From Salinarimonas soli (lineage in GTDB: Bacteria > Pseudomonadota > Alphaproteobacteria > Rhizobiales > Beijerinckiaceae): DNA of 64,000 bases. This document shows positions 45,852 to 54,477 of this stretch, piece by piece. A program made the position numbers and the translations under genes. The notes beneath the pieces were generated by a model that saw nothing but the letters and a program-made list of their open reading frames with translations, was not told the DNA's origin and made no database searches. Within the stretch, counting starts at the first letter, position 1. Each line of letters starts with the position of its first letter. The stretch is taken from positions 113,699 through 177,698 of the forward strand of contig NZ_VUOA01000018.1 in assembly GCF_008386575.1 (NCBI RefSeq), in the 5' to 3' direction.

Positions 45852-47346
45852 CCACCTCCCGTTCCACCAGGAGCGACGAGTCTCCGCCGTCATAGGTGGG
45901 TACGCCCGTCAGCACGCCGCGAAACCGCGTCAATGGCTGTCCAACGCGCAAACCCATGCCATCGATCCGGAATTCCCGAATCGTGTCCTCGTGCGATCCG
46001 GTTCGCTTCTTGAGAACGGACAGGGCGCGCCGCACCCGCCCGGCGGACTCGAAGAAGCGGAGCACCACGACGCTGTCGCTCACATAGGTGAGATCGATGG
46101 GCGAGCTCATCTGCCCCACCATGCCGTGCTGGGCCAGGATCATGATCGTCACGATGCCCTGCTGGTTGAGATAGGTGAGCAGCTCGTGCATCTGCAGCAC
46201 GAGCGACGGCTGCTCGGGCATCGCGCTCATATAGCCCGTGAGGCTGTCGATGAGGACGACCCGGGCGCCGTCACGCTCCACGCCGTCGCGCACGCGGCCG
46301 GCGAACTCGCCGGGGGAGACGTTCGCCGGATCGATCTGCTCGATGTGGAGAAGGCCGCTTTCCAGGTAGGGCACGAGGTCGAAGCCGACGCCCGCCGCCC
46401 GCTGGAGCAGGATCCCGATCGTCTCGTCGAAGCTGATCAGGAGCGCGGGCTCGCCCCCGGCGAGCGCCGCCGCGACGTAACCTAAGGCGAGCGTGGACTT
46501 CCCGACCCCGGACGGCCCGATGATCAGGGTACCGGTCCCCCGGTTGAGCCCGCCGCCGAGCACCTGATCGAGCTCGCTCACGCCGCTCGCGAGCTGCCCC
46601 TGGTCGAACGCCCGCCGGTGATCGGCCGCGACGAGGCGGGGAAAGATGCGCAAGCCCCCCTTCTGGATGACGAAGTCGTGGTACCCGCCGCGGAAATGCG
46701 TGCCGCGCATCTTGATGACGTTCAGCCGACGGCGCTCCGCGCCGTAGGCCGGGACCACCTGCTCCAGGCGGATCACGCCGTGGCTGATGGAGTGAAGGTT
46801 CAGGTCGTCGTCGTCCGAGGTGAGGTCGTCCAGCATGAGGACGGTGGCCTCGTTGAGCAGGAAGTAGCTCTTCAGCGCCAGCACCTGCCGCCGGTAGCGC
46901 AGCGAACCCTGGCTCAGGAGCCGGATCTCCGAGAGGCTGTCGAACACCACGCGCTTGGGCTTGACCCGCTCGATCTCGGCCAAGGCCATCCCGACGGTCT
47001 CGCCGAGCTCCAGGTCGGAGGCGTAGATGAGGCTCTGCTGCTGGGCCGGGTCGAGGCTCAGCTCCGGGGGGACGAGCTCGTAGATGTGGATTCCGTCGAG
47101 CGACCAGCCATGGCGACCTGCGACGGAGATCAGCTCGCGCTTGCTCTCGGACAGCGTGATGTAGAGTCCCGTCTCGCCCCGGGCTTCTCCCTCGAGCAGG
47201 AACTGGAGGCCAAGCGTGGTCTTCCCGCATCCCGGCCGGCCCTCGATGAGGTGGGCTCGGTTCGTTGCGAAGCCACCGGCCAGGATATCGTCGAGGCCGG
47301 GAACGCCCGTCGGAATGGGCGCGGCGTCGCTGGGGGGTACGTTCAT
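45835..47346 (-). CDS. KaiC-like double RecA-domain ATPase
   Basis: A 503-residue protein with two KaiC-type P-loop domains: Walker A GRPGCGKTT (about residue 36) and GPSGVGKST (about residue 275). Walker B-like strands are RVVFDSLSE and VVLIDSLTGY. Catalytic acidic residues remain as SE (TLSESKREL) and DE (SFDETIGIL). At the KaiC autophosphorylation site the sequence reads TYVSDS, where KaiC has STITDT, so the two phosphorylated residues become Thr-Tyr. No kaiA or kaiB is nearby. The downstream HWE kinase overlaps its end, suggesting a signalling pair. Confidence 0.9.
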   Translation of the reverse strand: MNVPPSDAAPIPTGVPGLDDILAGGFATNRAHLIEGRPGCGKTTLGLQFLLEGEARGETGLYITLSESKRELISVAGRHGWSLDGIHIYELVPPELSLDPAQQQSLIYASDLELGETVGMALAEIERVKPKRVVFDSLSEIRLLSQGSLRYRRQVLALKSYFLLNEATVLMLDDLTSDDDDLNLHSISHGVIRLEQVVPAYGAERRRLNVIKMRGTHFRGGYHDFVIQKGGLRIFPRLVAADHRRAFDQGQLASGVSELDQVLGGGLNRGTGTLIIGPSGVGKSTLALGYVAAALAGGEPALLISFDETIGILLQRAAGVGFDLVPYLESGLLHIEQIDPANVSPGEFAGRVRDGVERDGARVVLIDSLTGYMSAMPEQPSLVLQMHELLTYLNQQGIVTIMILAQHGMVGQMSSPIDLTYVSDSVVVLRFFESAGRVRRALSVLKKRTGSHEDTIREFRIDGMGLRVGQPLTRFRGVLTGVPTYDGGDSSLLVEREVGAEGE

Positions 47347-47434
47347 CGAAACCTCGTTTCCCCATCCCTAACAGACCGCATTTGACGGGTCCAACCGAGT
47401 CGGGACTATTCACAGGGGGTTAGCGCCCGGGTCT

Positions 47435-49663
47435 TCAACCCATAAGAAGCCGCTCCGGCAGGATTGGGAACTCGCGCACCCGCCGCCCGGTCGCGTGATA
47501 GACCGCGTTGCCGATGGCCGCCGAGACGCCCGAGAGGCCGAGCTCCGCCACGCCCTTCACCCCGAGCGGGTTAAAGATCGTGTCCTCGCCGGGCACGAAC
47601 GTGACGTCGAGGCTGCGGATGTCGGCGCAGACCGGCACCACGTATTCTGCGAGGTTTCCGTTCATCGGGCGCCCGAAGCGCTCGTCCCATTCGGCCTGTT
47701 CGAGCAGCGCCATGCCGACGCCCTGGACCATGCCGCCGACGCACTGGCTGCGCGCCGTCTTCGGGTTGACCACGCGCCCGATGTCGTAGGCCCCGACGAT
47801 GCGGGGCACGCGCACGGTCCCGAAATCGGGGTCGACCTCCACCTCGGCGAAGACCGCACCGAACGCCGCGCTCGAATGGGTCTTGCTCTCGTTCCCGGGT
47901 GCCGACTGGCCCTCGGCCGTGATCCGGTCGAAGCCCAAGCCCTCCATCAGCTCGGCGAAAGAGATCACGCCGCCGGGGCCTGCGAGGCCACCGTCACGCC
48001 ATTCGGGCGTACCGGCCTTGAACGCCGCGAGGCGCGGATCGGGACTCGCCTTCACCACCCCGGCGAGGTCGTCGAGGAGCGCCTGGCAGGCGGCCTGGAC
48101 CGCGGTCCCGACGCTCGCCATCGTAATCGAGCCGCCATGGACGGGCGCGTAGGGCATATCCGTGTCGCCGAGCTCGATACGCACCCGCTCGACGGGCAGG
48201 CCCAGCGTCTCGGCCGCGACCTGCGTCATGGAGGTGTAGGTGCCGGGCCCCATGTCAGAGCCGGCCGTGCGGATCAAGGCGGTGCCGTCCCGCAGCAGCG
48301 TCGCCGCGGCCGAAGCCTTCGCGCGGTGGGACGGGTAGACGGCGGTCGCCATGCCGTAGCCGATCAGGTGCCCGTTCCGGCGCATGGAGCGCGGCTCGGG
48401 GGTGCGCTCGCTCCAGCCGAAGCGCTCGGCGGCGACGCGGTAGCAGGCGCGCAGCTCCTTCGACGACCAGGGCAGGTTCTTGTGCTGGTCGCGATCGGCG
48501 TAGTTCTTGAGGCGCAGCTCCAGGGGATCCATGCGCAGCGCGACCGCGAGCTCGTCCATCGCCGTCTCGAGCGCCAGCATGCCGGTCGCGACACCCGGCG
48601 AGCGCATGGGGCACGGCGAGTTGGTGTTCATCTCGATGAGCCGGTAGCGCGTGCGCACGTTCGGGCAGGCATAGGTGTTGCGGGCCGGATCGAGGGTGGT
48701 CTCGGCATATTCCTCGTAGGTCGCCGTCTGCCCGAACGCCTCCTGGACGATCGCCGTGAGCGTCCCGTCCGCCGCCGCGCCGAGGGCGACGCGCTGTTCG
48801 GTATGTGGGCGAAAGCCGATGGAGGTGTAGCACTGCCGGCGGGTCAGCTCGAGGCGCACCGGGCGCTGCACGACACGCGCCGCGAGCGCCGCCACGGTGA
48901 CGTGCGGCCAGGTGCGCAGCGCCGACCCGAACGCGCCACCCACGAAGGGCGAGACGACGTGGATGTTCTCCTTCTTGATGCCGAAGACGTGCGCGATCTC
49001 GTCGCGATCGTTGTCGGGCCACTGAGTCTTGTCGTGCAGGGTGAGGTGATCGCCGTCCCAGGCTGCGATAGTGGCGTGCGGCTCGATGGCGTTGTGATGC
49101 TCGCGGGCCTGGACATAATTCGCGTCGATCGACACCGCCGCCGATTTCAGGGCCGCGTCCGCGTCGCCGATCTCCGTGTCGGCCGGGCGGCCCGCCTTCT
49201 CGTTGCCGCGGCTGGGCGCGCGTCCGCGGGCGCGGTCGAACGTGGTGTGGCCGTCCGCATGCTCGTAGGACACGCGCACGAGGTCGGCCGCGTGGACCGC
49301 CTGCTCCAGGGTCTCGGCCACCACCACGGCGACGGGCTGGCCGTTGAAGCGGATCGTCGGATCCTGGAACACCTTGAGCTGGTCGCCGCCCTGGGCATCC
49401 ACCTGGGGCCGCTTCGCCATCGGGGCGTAGGGGAGCCGGGGCGCGTTCTCGTGGGTGATGACGGCGTGGACGCCGGGTGCCGAGCGCGCCGCCTTGGTCT
49501 CGATGGCGGTGATCGTGCCCGAGGGGATGGTGGAGAGCACCATCGCGGCATGCATGAGGTCGGGCTGGTCGAACTCGGCCGCGTAGCGGGCATGGCCCTG
49601 CACCTTGTCAGGCCCGTCGACGCGGCTGACGGGCTGGCCGATGGCCTTGAGGGGCACGTTCAT
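47435..49663 (-). CDS. paoC: Molybdopterin-binding subunit of aldehyde oxidoreductase (PaoC-type)
   Basis: The 742-residue large subunit of a xanthine dehydrogenase-family enzyme. The N-terminal domain begins KAIGQPVSRVDGPDKVQGHARYAAE. Later motifs are SPFVGGAFGS, the cofactor loop CPMRSPG, and the catalytic glutamate in GVAELGL (about residue 715). PaoABC oxidises aromatic and aliphatic aldehydes to acids in the periplasm. It is the last gene of the three-subunit operon; its ATG overlaps the paoB stop. No paoD-like insertion chaperone follows. Confidence 0.92.
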   Translation of the reverse strand: MNVPLKAIGQPVSRVDGPDKVQGHARYAAEFDQPDLMHAAMVLSTIPSGTITAIETKAARSAPGVHAVITHENAPRLPYAPMAKRPQVDAQGGDQLKVFQDPTIRFNGQPVAVVVAETLEQAVHAADLVRVSYEHADGHTTFDRARGRAPSRGNEKAGRPADTEIGDADAALKSAAVSIDANYVQAREHHNAIEPHATIAAWDGDHLTLHDKTQWPDNDRDEIAHVFGIKKENIHVVSPFVGGAFGSALRTWPHVTVAALAARVVQRPVRLELTRRQCYTSIGFRPHTEQRVALGAAADGTLTAIVQEAFGQTATYEEYAETTLDPARNTYACPNVRTRYRLIEMNTNSPCPMRSPGVATGMLALETAMDELAVALRMDPLELRLKNYADRDQHKNLPWSSKELRACYRVAAERFGWSERTPEPRSMRRNGHLIGYGMATAVYPSHRAKASAAATLLRDGTALIRTAGSDMGPGTYTSMTQVAAETLGLPVERVRIELGDTDMPYAPVHGGSITMASVGTAVQAACQALLDDLAGVVKASPDPRLAAFKAGTPEWRDGGLAGPGGVISFAELMEGLGFDRITAEGQSAPGNESKTHSSAAFGAVFAEVEVDPDFGTVRVPRIVGAYDIGRVVNPKTARSQCVGGMVQGVGMALLEQAEWDERFGRPMNGNLAEYVVPVCADIRSLDVTFVPGEDTIFNPLGVKGVAELGLSGVSAAIGNAVYHATGRRVREFPILPERLLMG

Positions 49664-50658
49664 GCGGGTTCTCCCGGGCTGATGCCGCCGACCCGCATCA
49701 GGGCGCGGGTCACGGTCTTCTTGAGGAGCGGGATCTTGAAGTCGTTCCCGCCGTAGCCCCGGGCACCGTCGGCAGCCCGCTCGCCGGCCTCGTGTGCGAG
49801 CGCGCGGTCGAGGTCACGGCCGACGAGAAGCTCCTCGACGGCCCTGAGCCGCCAGGGCGTCGTGCCGACGCCGCCGGCCGCCACGCGCGCCTCCAGCACG
49901 CGCGTCCCCTCGAAGCCCAGCGAGACGGCGGCCGACGCCAGCGCCCACTCGAAGGTCGCGCGGTCGCGGACTCTCAGGTAGTGCGACAGGCGCCCGCCCG
50001 CGGCGATCGGGATCCAGATCGCGGTGATGAGGTCGCCCGGCTCGAGCACGGCCTCGACGTGCGGAGTGCTGCCGGGCTGGCGATGAAGCTTCTCGACGAG
50101 CACCGTCCGCTCGCCCTTCGGCCCCACCACCATGAGCTCGGCATCGGCCGCGATCAGGGCCACGGCGAGGTCGCCGGGGTACGCCGCGATGCAATCGGGG
50201 CTGCCGCCGAGGACCGCGTTGATCCGGTTCTGCCCCTCGATGGCGGGGCAGCCGGAGCCGGGGACGCGCTTGTTGCACGGCGTCGCGACGTCCCGGAAAT
50301 AGAGGCACCGGGTCCGCTGCAAGAGGTTGCCGCCGACGGTCGCCATGTTGCGCACCTGCGGCGAGGCGGATTCGTGCAGCGCCTCCGCCACGACGGGGAA
50401 CCGCTCGCGGATCACGGGATGGTCGGCGACATCGGCAAGGCGCGCCATGGCGCCGATCCGCACGCCGTCGACCGCGACCGACACGTCGTCGAAGCCGATG
50501 CCGTTGATGTCGACGAGCTCCAAGGGCGCGCGGACGCCCTCCTGGAGGAGCTGGAGCATGTCGGTCCCGCCCGCGATGAACTCGACGCCGTGACCCTCCG
50601 AGGTGCGGCGCACGGCGGCCTGGGGATCGGCGACGGAGGTGTAGGAGAAGGGCACCAT
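49660..50658 (-). CDS. paoB: FAD-binding subunit of aldehyde oxidoreductase (PaoB-type)
   Basis: A 332-residue medium subunit. The FAD loop is VEFIAGGTDMLQLL and later NMATVGGNLLQRTRC. A cluster of cysteines in RTRCLYFRDVATPCNKRVPGSGCPA (about residues 116-140) matches the extra [4Fe-4S] site that sets PaoB apart from ordinary XDH medium subunits. It starts five bases after paoA and is coupled to paoC. Confidence 0.93.
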   Translation of the reverse strand: MVPFSYTSVADPQAAVRRTSEGHGVEFIAGGTDMLQLLQEGVRAPLELVDINGIGFDDVSVAVDGVRIGAMARLADVADHPVIRERFPVVAEALHESASPQVRNMATVGGNLLQRTRCLYFRDVATPCNKRVPGSGCPAIEGQNRINAVLGGSPDCIAAYPGDLAVALIAADAELMVVGPKGERTVLVEKLHRQPGSTPHVEAVLEPGDLITAIWIPIAAGGRLSHYLRVRDRATFEWALASAAVSLGFEGTRVLEARVAAGGVGTTPWRLRAVEELLVGRDLDRALAHEAGERAADGARGYGGNDFKIPLLKKTVTRALMRVGGISPGEPA

Positions 50659-50663
50659 GGGGT

Positions 50664-51239
50664 TCAGGCCTCCCTGCCGGCATCCTGCGCGATCGCCTCG
50701 ACCGCCTGGGTCATGGCCTCGCGCGGGTCGAGCCCGTGGGCGATGGCGTCCTTGATGGCATCCACGATGTTCGTGTAGGCGCCGCAGCGGCACAGGTTGC
50801 CGCTCATGTTCTCGCGGATCTCGTCGTCCGAGCGGGTGCGTCCCTCCTGGATCAGGCCCACCGCGGACATGATCTGGCCCGGGGTGCAATAGCCGCACTG
50901 GAAGGCATCGTGCTCGATGAAGGCCTGCTGGACGGGGTGCAGCGCCCCGTTCGCGAGGCCCTCGATCGTGGTGATCTCCTTGCCCTGGTTCATCACTGCC
51001 AGCGTGAGGCACGACACGACCCGGCGGCCGTCGACGATGATCGTGCAGGCGCCGCACTGGCCGAGACCGCAGCCCTTTTTCGTGCCCGTGAGGTGCAGCC
51101 GGTCGCGCAGGGCGTCGAGCAGGGTGGTCCGGGCGTCGACGTTGAGCCGGTGCTCCTCGCCGTTCACCTTCAGCGTGACCAGGAAGGCATGCTGCGGCTG
51201 GACCGCATGCCGCGCGCGGTCCTTGTCGACCTCTAGCAT
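50664..51239 (-). CDS. paoA: [2Fe-2S] subunit of aldehyde oxidoreductase (PaoA-type)
   Basis: A 191-residue small subunit. The N-terminal cluster ligands are in GCGLGQCGACTIIVDG and the following C; the C-terminal cluster is in QCGYCTPGQI and NLCRCGAY. The start is MLEVDKDRARH, with CAGGAG before it. There is no twin-arginine signal, unlike the E. coli PaoA, so the location of the complex may be cytoplasmic. The MRJP/yellow gene is 91 bases upstream on the same strand. Confidence 0.94.
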   Translation of the reverse strand: MLEVDKDRARHAVQPQHAFLVTLKVNGEEHRLNVDARTTLLDALRDRLHLTGTKKGCGLGQCGACTIIVDGRRVVSCLTLAVMNQGKEITTIEGLANGALHPVQQAFIEHDAFQCGYCTPGQIMSAVGLIQEGRTRSDDEIRENMSGNLCRCGAYTNIVDAIKDAIAHGLDPREAMTQAVEAIAQDAGREA

Positions 51240-51330
51240 CGGACGCTCCTGAAACGAGGGGTGGATCTTCCGGTCAACTCGGTGGCGGGCGGCAGGTTCG
51301 CGGGCGCCGCCCGCCGCATGTCGGGAACGG

Positions 51331-52497
51331 TCAGTGCCGCGATGGCTCCGCGGCGCGCACGTCCTCGCGGGCGATACGCCAGAGCTGCGTCTCAAGGCTC
51401 GGCCCGGCATGCGGATCGAACAGGGCCGAGTCCTGGATGCGCGACGTCGTGAAGTAGATCGCGCCGTCCGGCCCCTCGGCGAGGCTATCGGGCCAGCGCA
51501 GGCGGGAGTCCTGCACGAGGATCTCCGGCGGGGTGTCGCCGGGAGCCCGGAGGTCGCGGATCTTCAGGGCGTTCTCCTCCACGGCCGTGATGATCATGTG
51601 GCGCCCGTCGCGGGTGATCAGGAGACCGTCGGCGACGCCGTTCTCGCCGACCCGCTCGACCCGCCCGGCGACCTCGCCGGGGCTGAGGCTCGCGTCGGTG
51701 AGGGTGTCCGTCGCGATGCGGTAGAGGGTGCGCCCGGTGATCGCTTGCCAGTAGAGATGGCGCCCGTCCGGGGTCAGCGCGATGCCGTCGGCGGAGAACT
51801 CCACGCCCCGCCCGTCGGGCCGTTGCAGCACCCGCCCGTCGGTGCGCACCTTCACGTCCTTCTCCATCTGGGTGGACGGATGGCCGTCGAGCACGCGCCG
51901 GGCCCGGCCGCTCTCGACCTCCACCACGACGATCGCGCCGCGGGCGCCCGAATCCGTGATGTAGGCGTGGCGCCCGTCGGGCGAGAAGCGCACGTCGTTG
52001 AGGTACGACCCTTGCGGCGCCACCGCCTCGTCGAAGGCAATGGTGCGCGTCACGCGATCGGTCGCGGTGTCGATGCGCACGAGCTTGGGCCCGCCGGGGA
52101 CGACCTTGTCCTGGGCCGGCGCGGCGGGGTCGAGCACCCAGAGCGCGCCCGCGTGATCCGTGACGACGCTCTGCACGCAGACCCAGTGCCGGTCGGGCGG
52201 GAGCTCGTTCTTGCGCGCGTTGCGCCACGCGTTCCAGCGCTCGTCCGGATAGGGCCGTAGCGAACCGTCGGGCATGAGCTCCGCGACGGAGACGGCGGAG
52301 TCCTCCGTCCAGCGCGGGAAGTTGACGAAGATCCGCTCGTCCGGCGTCACGGTGATCCCCGTCACCTGATGCGGGAAGCTCGCCACCTGCTCAAGGCGGG
52401 ACGAGCGCCCGAGGGTGCGGGCCAGGGCCGAGCCGACGCCGACCGCGGCGGCGAGCGAGATGCCGGCGAGCAGCACGGTGCGAGGTGGCATGCGCAT
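51331..52497 (-). CDS. MRJP/yellow-family secreted beta-propeller protein
   Basis: A 388-residue protein with an N-terminal membrane/signal segment (VLLAGISLAAAVGVGSALA) and a beta-propeller of the MRJP/yellow (L-dopachrome tautomerase-related) family. Family pieces are VTPDERIFVNFPRW, VVTDHAGALWVLDPAAPAQ, YLNDVRFSPDGRHAYITDSG and FTADGIALTPDGRHLYWQAI-like blocks. The bacterial role is unknown; related SMP-30 proteins are lactonases. It precedes paoABC and may share their promoter. Confidence 0.85.
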   Translation of the reverse strand: MRMPPRTVLLAGISLAAAVGVGSALARTLGRSSRLEQVASFPHQVTGITVTPDERIFVNFPRWTEDSAVSVAELMPDGSLRPYPDERWNAWRNARKNELPPDRHWVCVQSVVTDHAGALWVLDPAAPAQDKVVPGGPKLVRIDTATDRVTRTIAFDEAVAPQGSYLNDVRFSPDGRHAYITDSGARGAIVVVEVESGRARRVLDGHPSTQMEKDVKVRTDGRVLQRPDGRGVEFSADGIALTPDGRHLYWQAITGRTLYRIATDTLTDASLSPGEVAGRVERVGENGVADGLLITRDGRHMIITAVEENALKIRDLRAPGDTPPEILVQDSRLRWPDSLAEGPDGAIYFTTSRIQDSALFDPHAGPSLETQLWRIAREDVRAAEPSRH

Positions 52498-52577
52498 TGG
52501 GGTCTCCGAACGAGCGCGGGCCGGAGCAGGGACGGCGGCTCCGCAAGGCCCAGGTGTCAGGCTGATGTCGCGGTCTC

Positions 52578-52602
52578 AACAGCCGCGCGGCACGCCCGTT
52601 CC
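52578..52602 (-). promoter_or_regulatory. Possible EcfG-type promoter for MRJP/paoABC (one mismatch)
   Basis: Minus strand GGAAC-N16-TGTT; consensus is GGAAC-N16/17-CGTT. Transcription would start about 70 bases before the MRJP start. Confidence 0.4.
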
Positions 52603-52647
52603 AGCTCTGCCGTAATAGGCCCGCCGGGCAGGAGCCGTGCGGCTGCG

Positions 52648-52672
52648 GGAACCTCTCCAGGGGCGCACCGTT
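52648..52672 (+). promoter_or_regulatory. EcfG-type general stress promoter upstream of the SDR
   Basis: GGAAC (52648-52652), 16 bases, CGTT (52669-52672): an exact match to the alphaproteobacterial EcfG consensus. It would make a transcript covering the 32-residue ORF and the SDR gene. Confidence 0.6.
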
Positions 52673-52802
52673 TGCGTGGACTTCACCGGCCTGCGCCAGA
52701 GCGGGCCCGCCTCTGCGGCCGCCGGGTGAGCGGCCGGCGGCGACGGTTCAGGTGCGCCCCGATGATGCGGCTCGTCCGACATCCCTGATCAAGGAAGCAA
52801 CC

Positions 52803-52901
52803 ATGACACCCGACGATTTCGAGCCCGACGCCCGAGCCGTCCCATCGCACCGCGCGGTCGACGAGCCGCTGCAGCCCATCGGCGGGAGGGTCGGGTCATG
52901 A
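52803..52901 (+). CDS. Very small ORF (32 aa) coupled to the SDR
   Basis: A 32-residue ORF MTPDDFEPDARAVPSHRAVD... with AAGGA before its ATG. Its stop overlaps the SDR start (ATGA). It may be a leader peptide for translational coupling or a real microprotein; the composition is acidic then mixed. It is too short to be sure. Confidence 0.4.
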   Translation: MTPDDFEPDARAVPSHRAVDEPLQPIGGRVGS

Positions 52902-53893
52902 GCCAGGATATCGCGGACCGTTCGGTCGTCATCACGGGCGCCTCGAGCGGCATCGGACGCGCCGCGGCTCTCGCCTTCGCCCGGCTCGGCGCACGGCTGA
53001 CGCTCGCGGCGCGGCGGGCCGATCTCCTCCAGGAGGTCGCGGACGAGTGCCAGCGGCTCGGCGCCCACGCGATCGCCGTGCCCACCGACGTCACGGACGC
53101 CCGCGCCGTGGCCGACCTCGCGGCCGCCGCGCGCCGGGCCTTCGGCTCCATCGACGTCTGGATCAACAATGCCGGCACGGGCGTCTTCGGCCCTTACCAG
53201 AACGCGAGCATCGACCTGCACCGGCGCACCATCGAGGTGAACCTTCTGGGTTCGATGCACGGCGCGCACGCGGTGCTGCCGATCTTTCTGCGCCAGGGGC
53301 ACGGGATCCTCATCAACAACGTCTCGCTCGGCGGCTGGGCCCCCACGCCCTTCGCCGCCGCCTACACGGCCTCGAAGTTCGGGCTGCGGGGCTTCGCGGC
53401 GAGCCTGCGCCAGGAGCTCGGCGCCCACCGCGACATCCATGTCTGCGGCGTGTTCCCCGCCATGATCGACACGCCCGGCCTCGATCACGGGGCGAACGTG
53501 TCGGGGCGCGGGATCGATCCGGGGCCGCTGATCTACGCGCCCGAGGACGTGGCGGAGGCGTTCGTCTCCCTCGTGCGCTGGCCGCGCGACGAGATCGCGG
53601 TGGGATGGCCGGCGCGCGCCGCGCAGGTCGCCTACGCGCTCGCGCCGGGACCGACCGAGCACCTCATGGGCGCCTTCGTCCGCCGCGCCCTCGACCGGGC
53701 GGAGCGGGCGCCGCGCACGGAAGGCGCGCTGCTCGCGCCCGTGGAGACCGGCCGGGCCGTGAGCGGCGGCTGGCGGGACCGCAAGGGCCTGCCGTTCTCG
53801 GCCCGCCAGACGAGCACGGCGATCGGCCTTGCCACCCTTGCAGGGCTCGCTGCCCTTATTGGCGCCCGGAGCTTCGCCCGGGCACGGCGCTAG
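52898..53893 (+). CDS. SDR family oxidoreductase with C-terminal membrane helix
   Basis: A 331-residue classical SDR, about 80 residues longer than usual. It has TGASSGIG (about residues 14-21), NNAG, the serine region (NNVSLGGW) and YTASK (Tyr about 160, Lys about 164). The extra C-terminus ends with a hydrophobic helix (TAIGLATLAGLAALIGARSFARARR) that may anchor it in the membrane. It is preceded by an EcfG-type promoter. Substrate unknown. Confidence 0.9.
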   Translation: MSQDIADRSVVITGASSGIGRAAALAFARLGARLTLAARRADLLQEVADECQRLGAHAIAVPTDVTDARAVADLAAAARRAFGSIDVWINNAGTGVFGPYQNASIDLHRRTIEVNLLGSMHGAHAVLPIFLRQGHGILINNVSLGGWAPTPFAAAYTASKFGLRGFAASLRQELGAHRDIHVCGVFPAMIDTPGLDHGANVSGRGIDPGPLIYAPEDVAEAFVSLVRWPRDEIAVGWPARAAQVAYALAPGPTEHLMGAFVRRALDRAERAPRTEGALLAPVETGRAVSGGWRDRKGLPFSARQTSTAIGLATLAGLAALIGARSFARARR

Positions 53894-53980
53894 AACCCGC
53901 GCCCGACGAGGCAGGCAACGGCTCGTCTCGGCGGCGCTGCGGCAGTCCGTCGGTGCGGCGCCATGGCACCTCTTGCGTCA

Positions 53981-54006
53981 GGAACAGGGCCGCTTCCAGT
54001 GCCGTT
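53981..54006 (+). promoter_or_regulatory. EcfG-type general stress promoter upstream of the DUF3140 gene
   Basis: GGAAC (53981-53985), 17 bases, CGTT (54003-54006): exact consensus. The gene starts 34 bases after the -10 box, the expected distance. Confidence 0.65.
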
Positions 54007-54039
54007 CCCGACGCATCGGACCCATGCCGGAGGAGATGC

Positions 54040-54390
54040 ATGTCGGAGGCCGCGAAGCTCGATCGCGACGCGATCTGGAAGGATTTCCACGAAGCCGTGA
54101 ACATGACCGCGTCGGCGATCGAGGCGCATCTCGCGACGCCCGAGAGCCAGTCCGTCGGCTGGACGCATGACGGCGAGGGCGAGGCCGTGGGCCACAAGGA
54201 GGGCCGGCGCCTCGTCGAGATCAAGCACAAGAAGAAGGCCGAGCTTTCCGACGGCGACTACGCCCATATGCGCAAGGCGGTGGGCTACGTGCACCGCCAT
54301 CTCGCCCAGGGCGGCCCCGCCGACGACCGGGAGCATTCCCGCTGGCGCTACTCGCTCATGAACTGGGGCCACGATCCCCTGAAAGGCTGA
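54040..54390 (+). CDS. DUF3140 family protein
   Basis: A 116-residue basic protein. The core is KDFHEAVNMTASAIEAHLATPESQSVGW and GHKEGRRLVEIKHKKKAELSDGDYAHMRKAVGYVHRHLAQ, ending WRYSLMNWGHDP. This matches DUF3140, often called a DNA-binding protein in annotations. Many lysines and arginines would allow nucleic-acid binding, but the function is unproven. GGAGGAG precedes the ATG. It sits under an exact EcfG promoter and before treS. Confidence 0.85.
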   Translation: MSEAAKLDRDAIWKDFHEAVNMTASAIEAHLATPESQSVGWTHDGEGEAVGHKEGRRLVEIKHKKKAELSDGDYAHMRKAVGYVHRHLAQGGPADDREHSRWRYSLMNWGHDPLKG

Positions 54391-54407
54391 GGCGCGACGC
54401 CGCGCCA

Positions 54408-54432
54408 GGAACCCTGCCCAGGCTTGGCGGTT
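54408..54432 (+). promoter_or_regulatory. Possible EcfG-type promoter for the TreS-like gene (one mismatch)
   Basis: GGAAC-N16-GGTT, one base off the consensus, in the 87-base gap between the DUF3140 gene and treS. The start codon is 46 bases after the -10 box. Confidence 0.45.
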
Positions 54433-54477
54433 GCCGCCAGGGCCGCTGAGGGCCCGAGGCGGGACGGCGGGTCTGCG

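Larger units (their letters stand above)
52498..52802. other. Divergent regulatory region between MRJP and SDR genes
   Basis: No gene is seen in these 305 bases except the tiny ORF that follows. Two EcfG-type motifs are listed separately: one exact on the plus strand and one near-consensus on the minus strand. Confidence 0.5.

Noticed and set aside
47495-49756. 753-codon plus-strand frame opposite paoC
   Set aside because: Composition of an antisense shadow; the minus strand has molybdopterin motifs.
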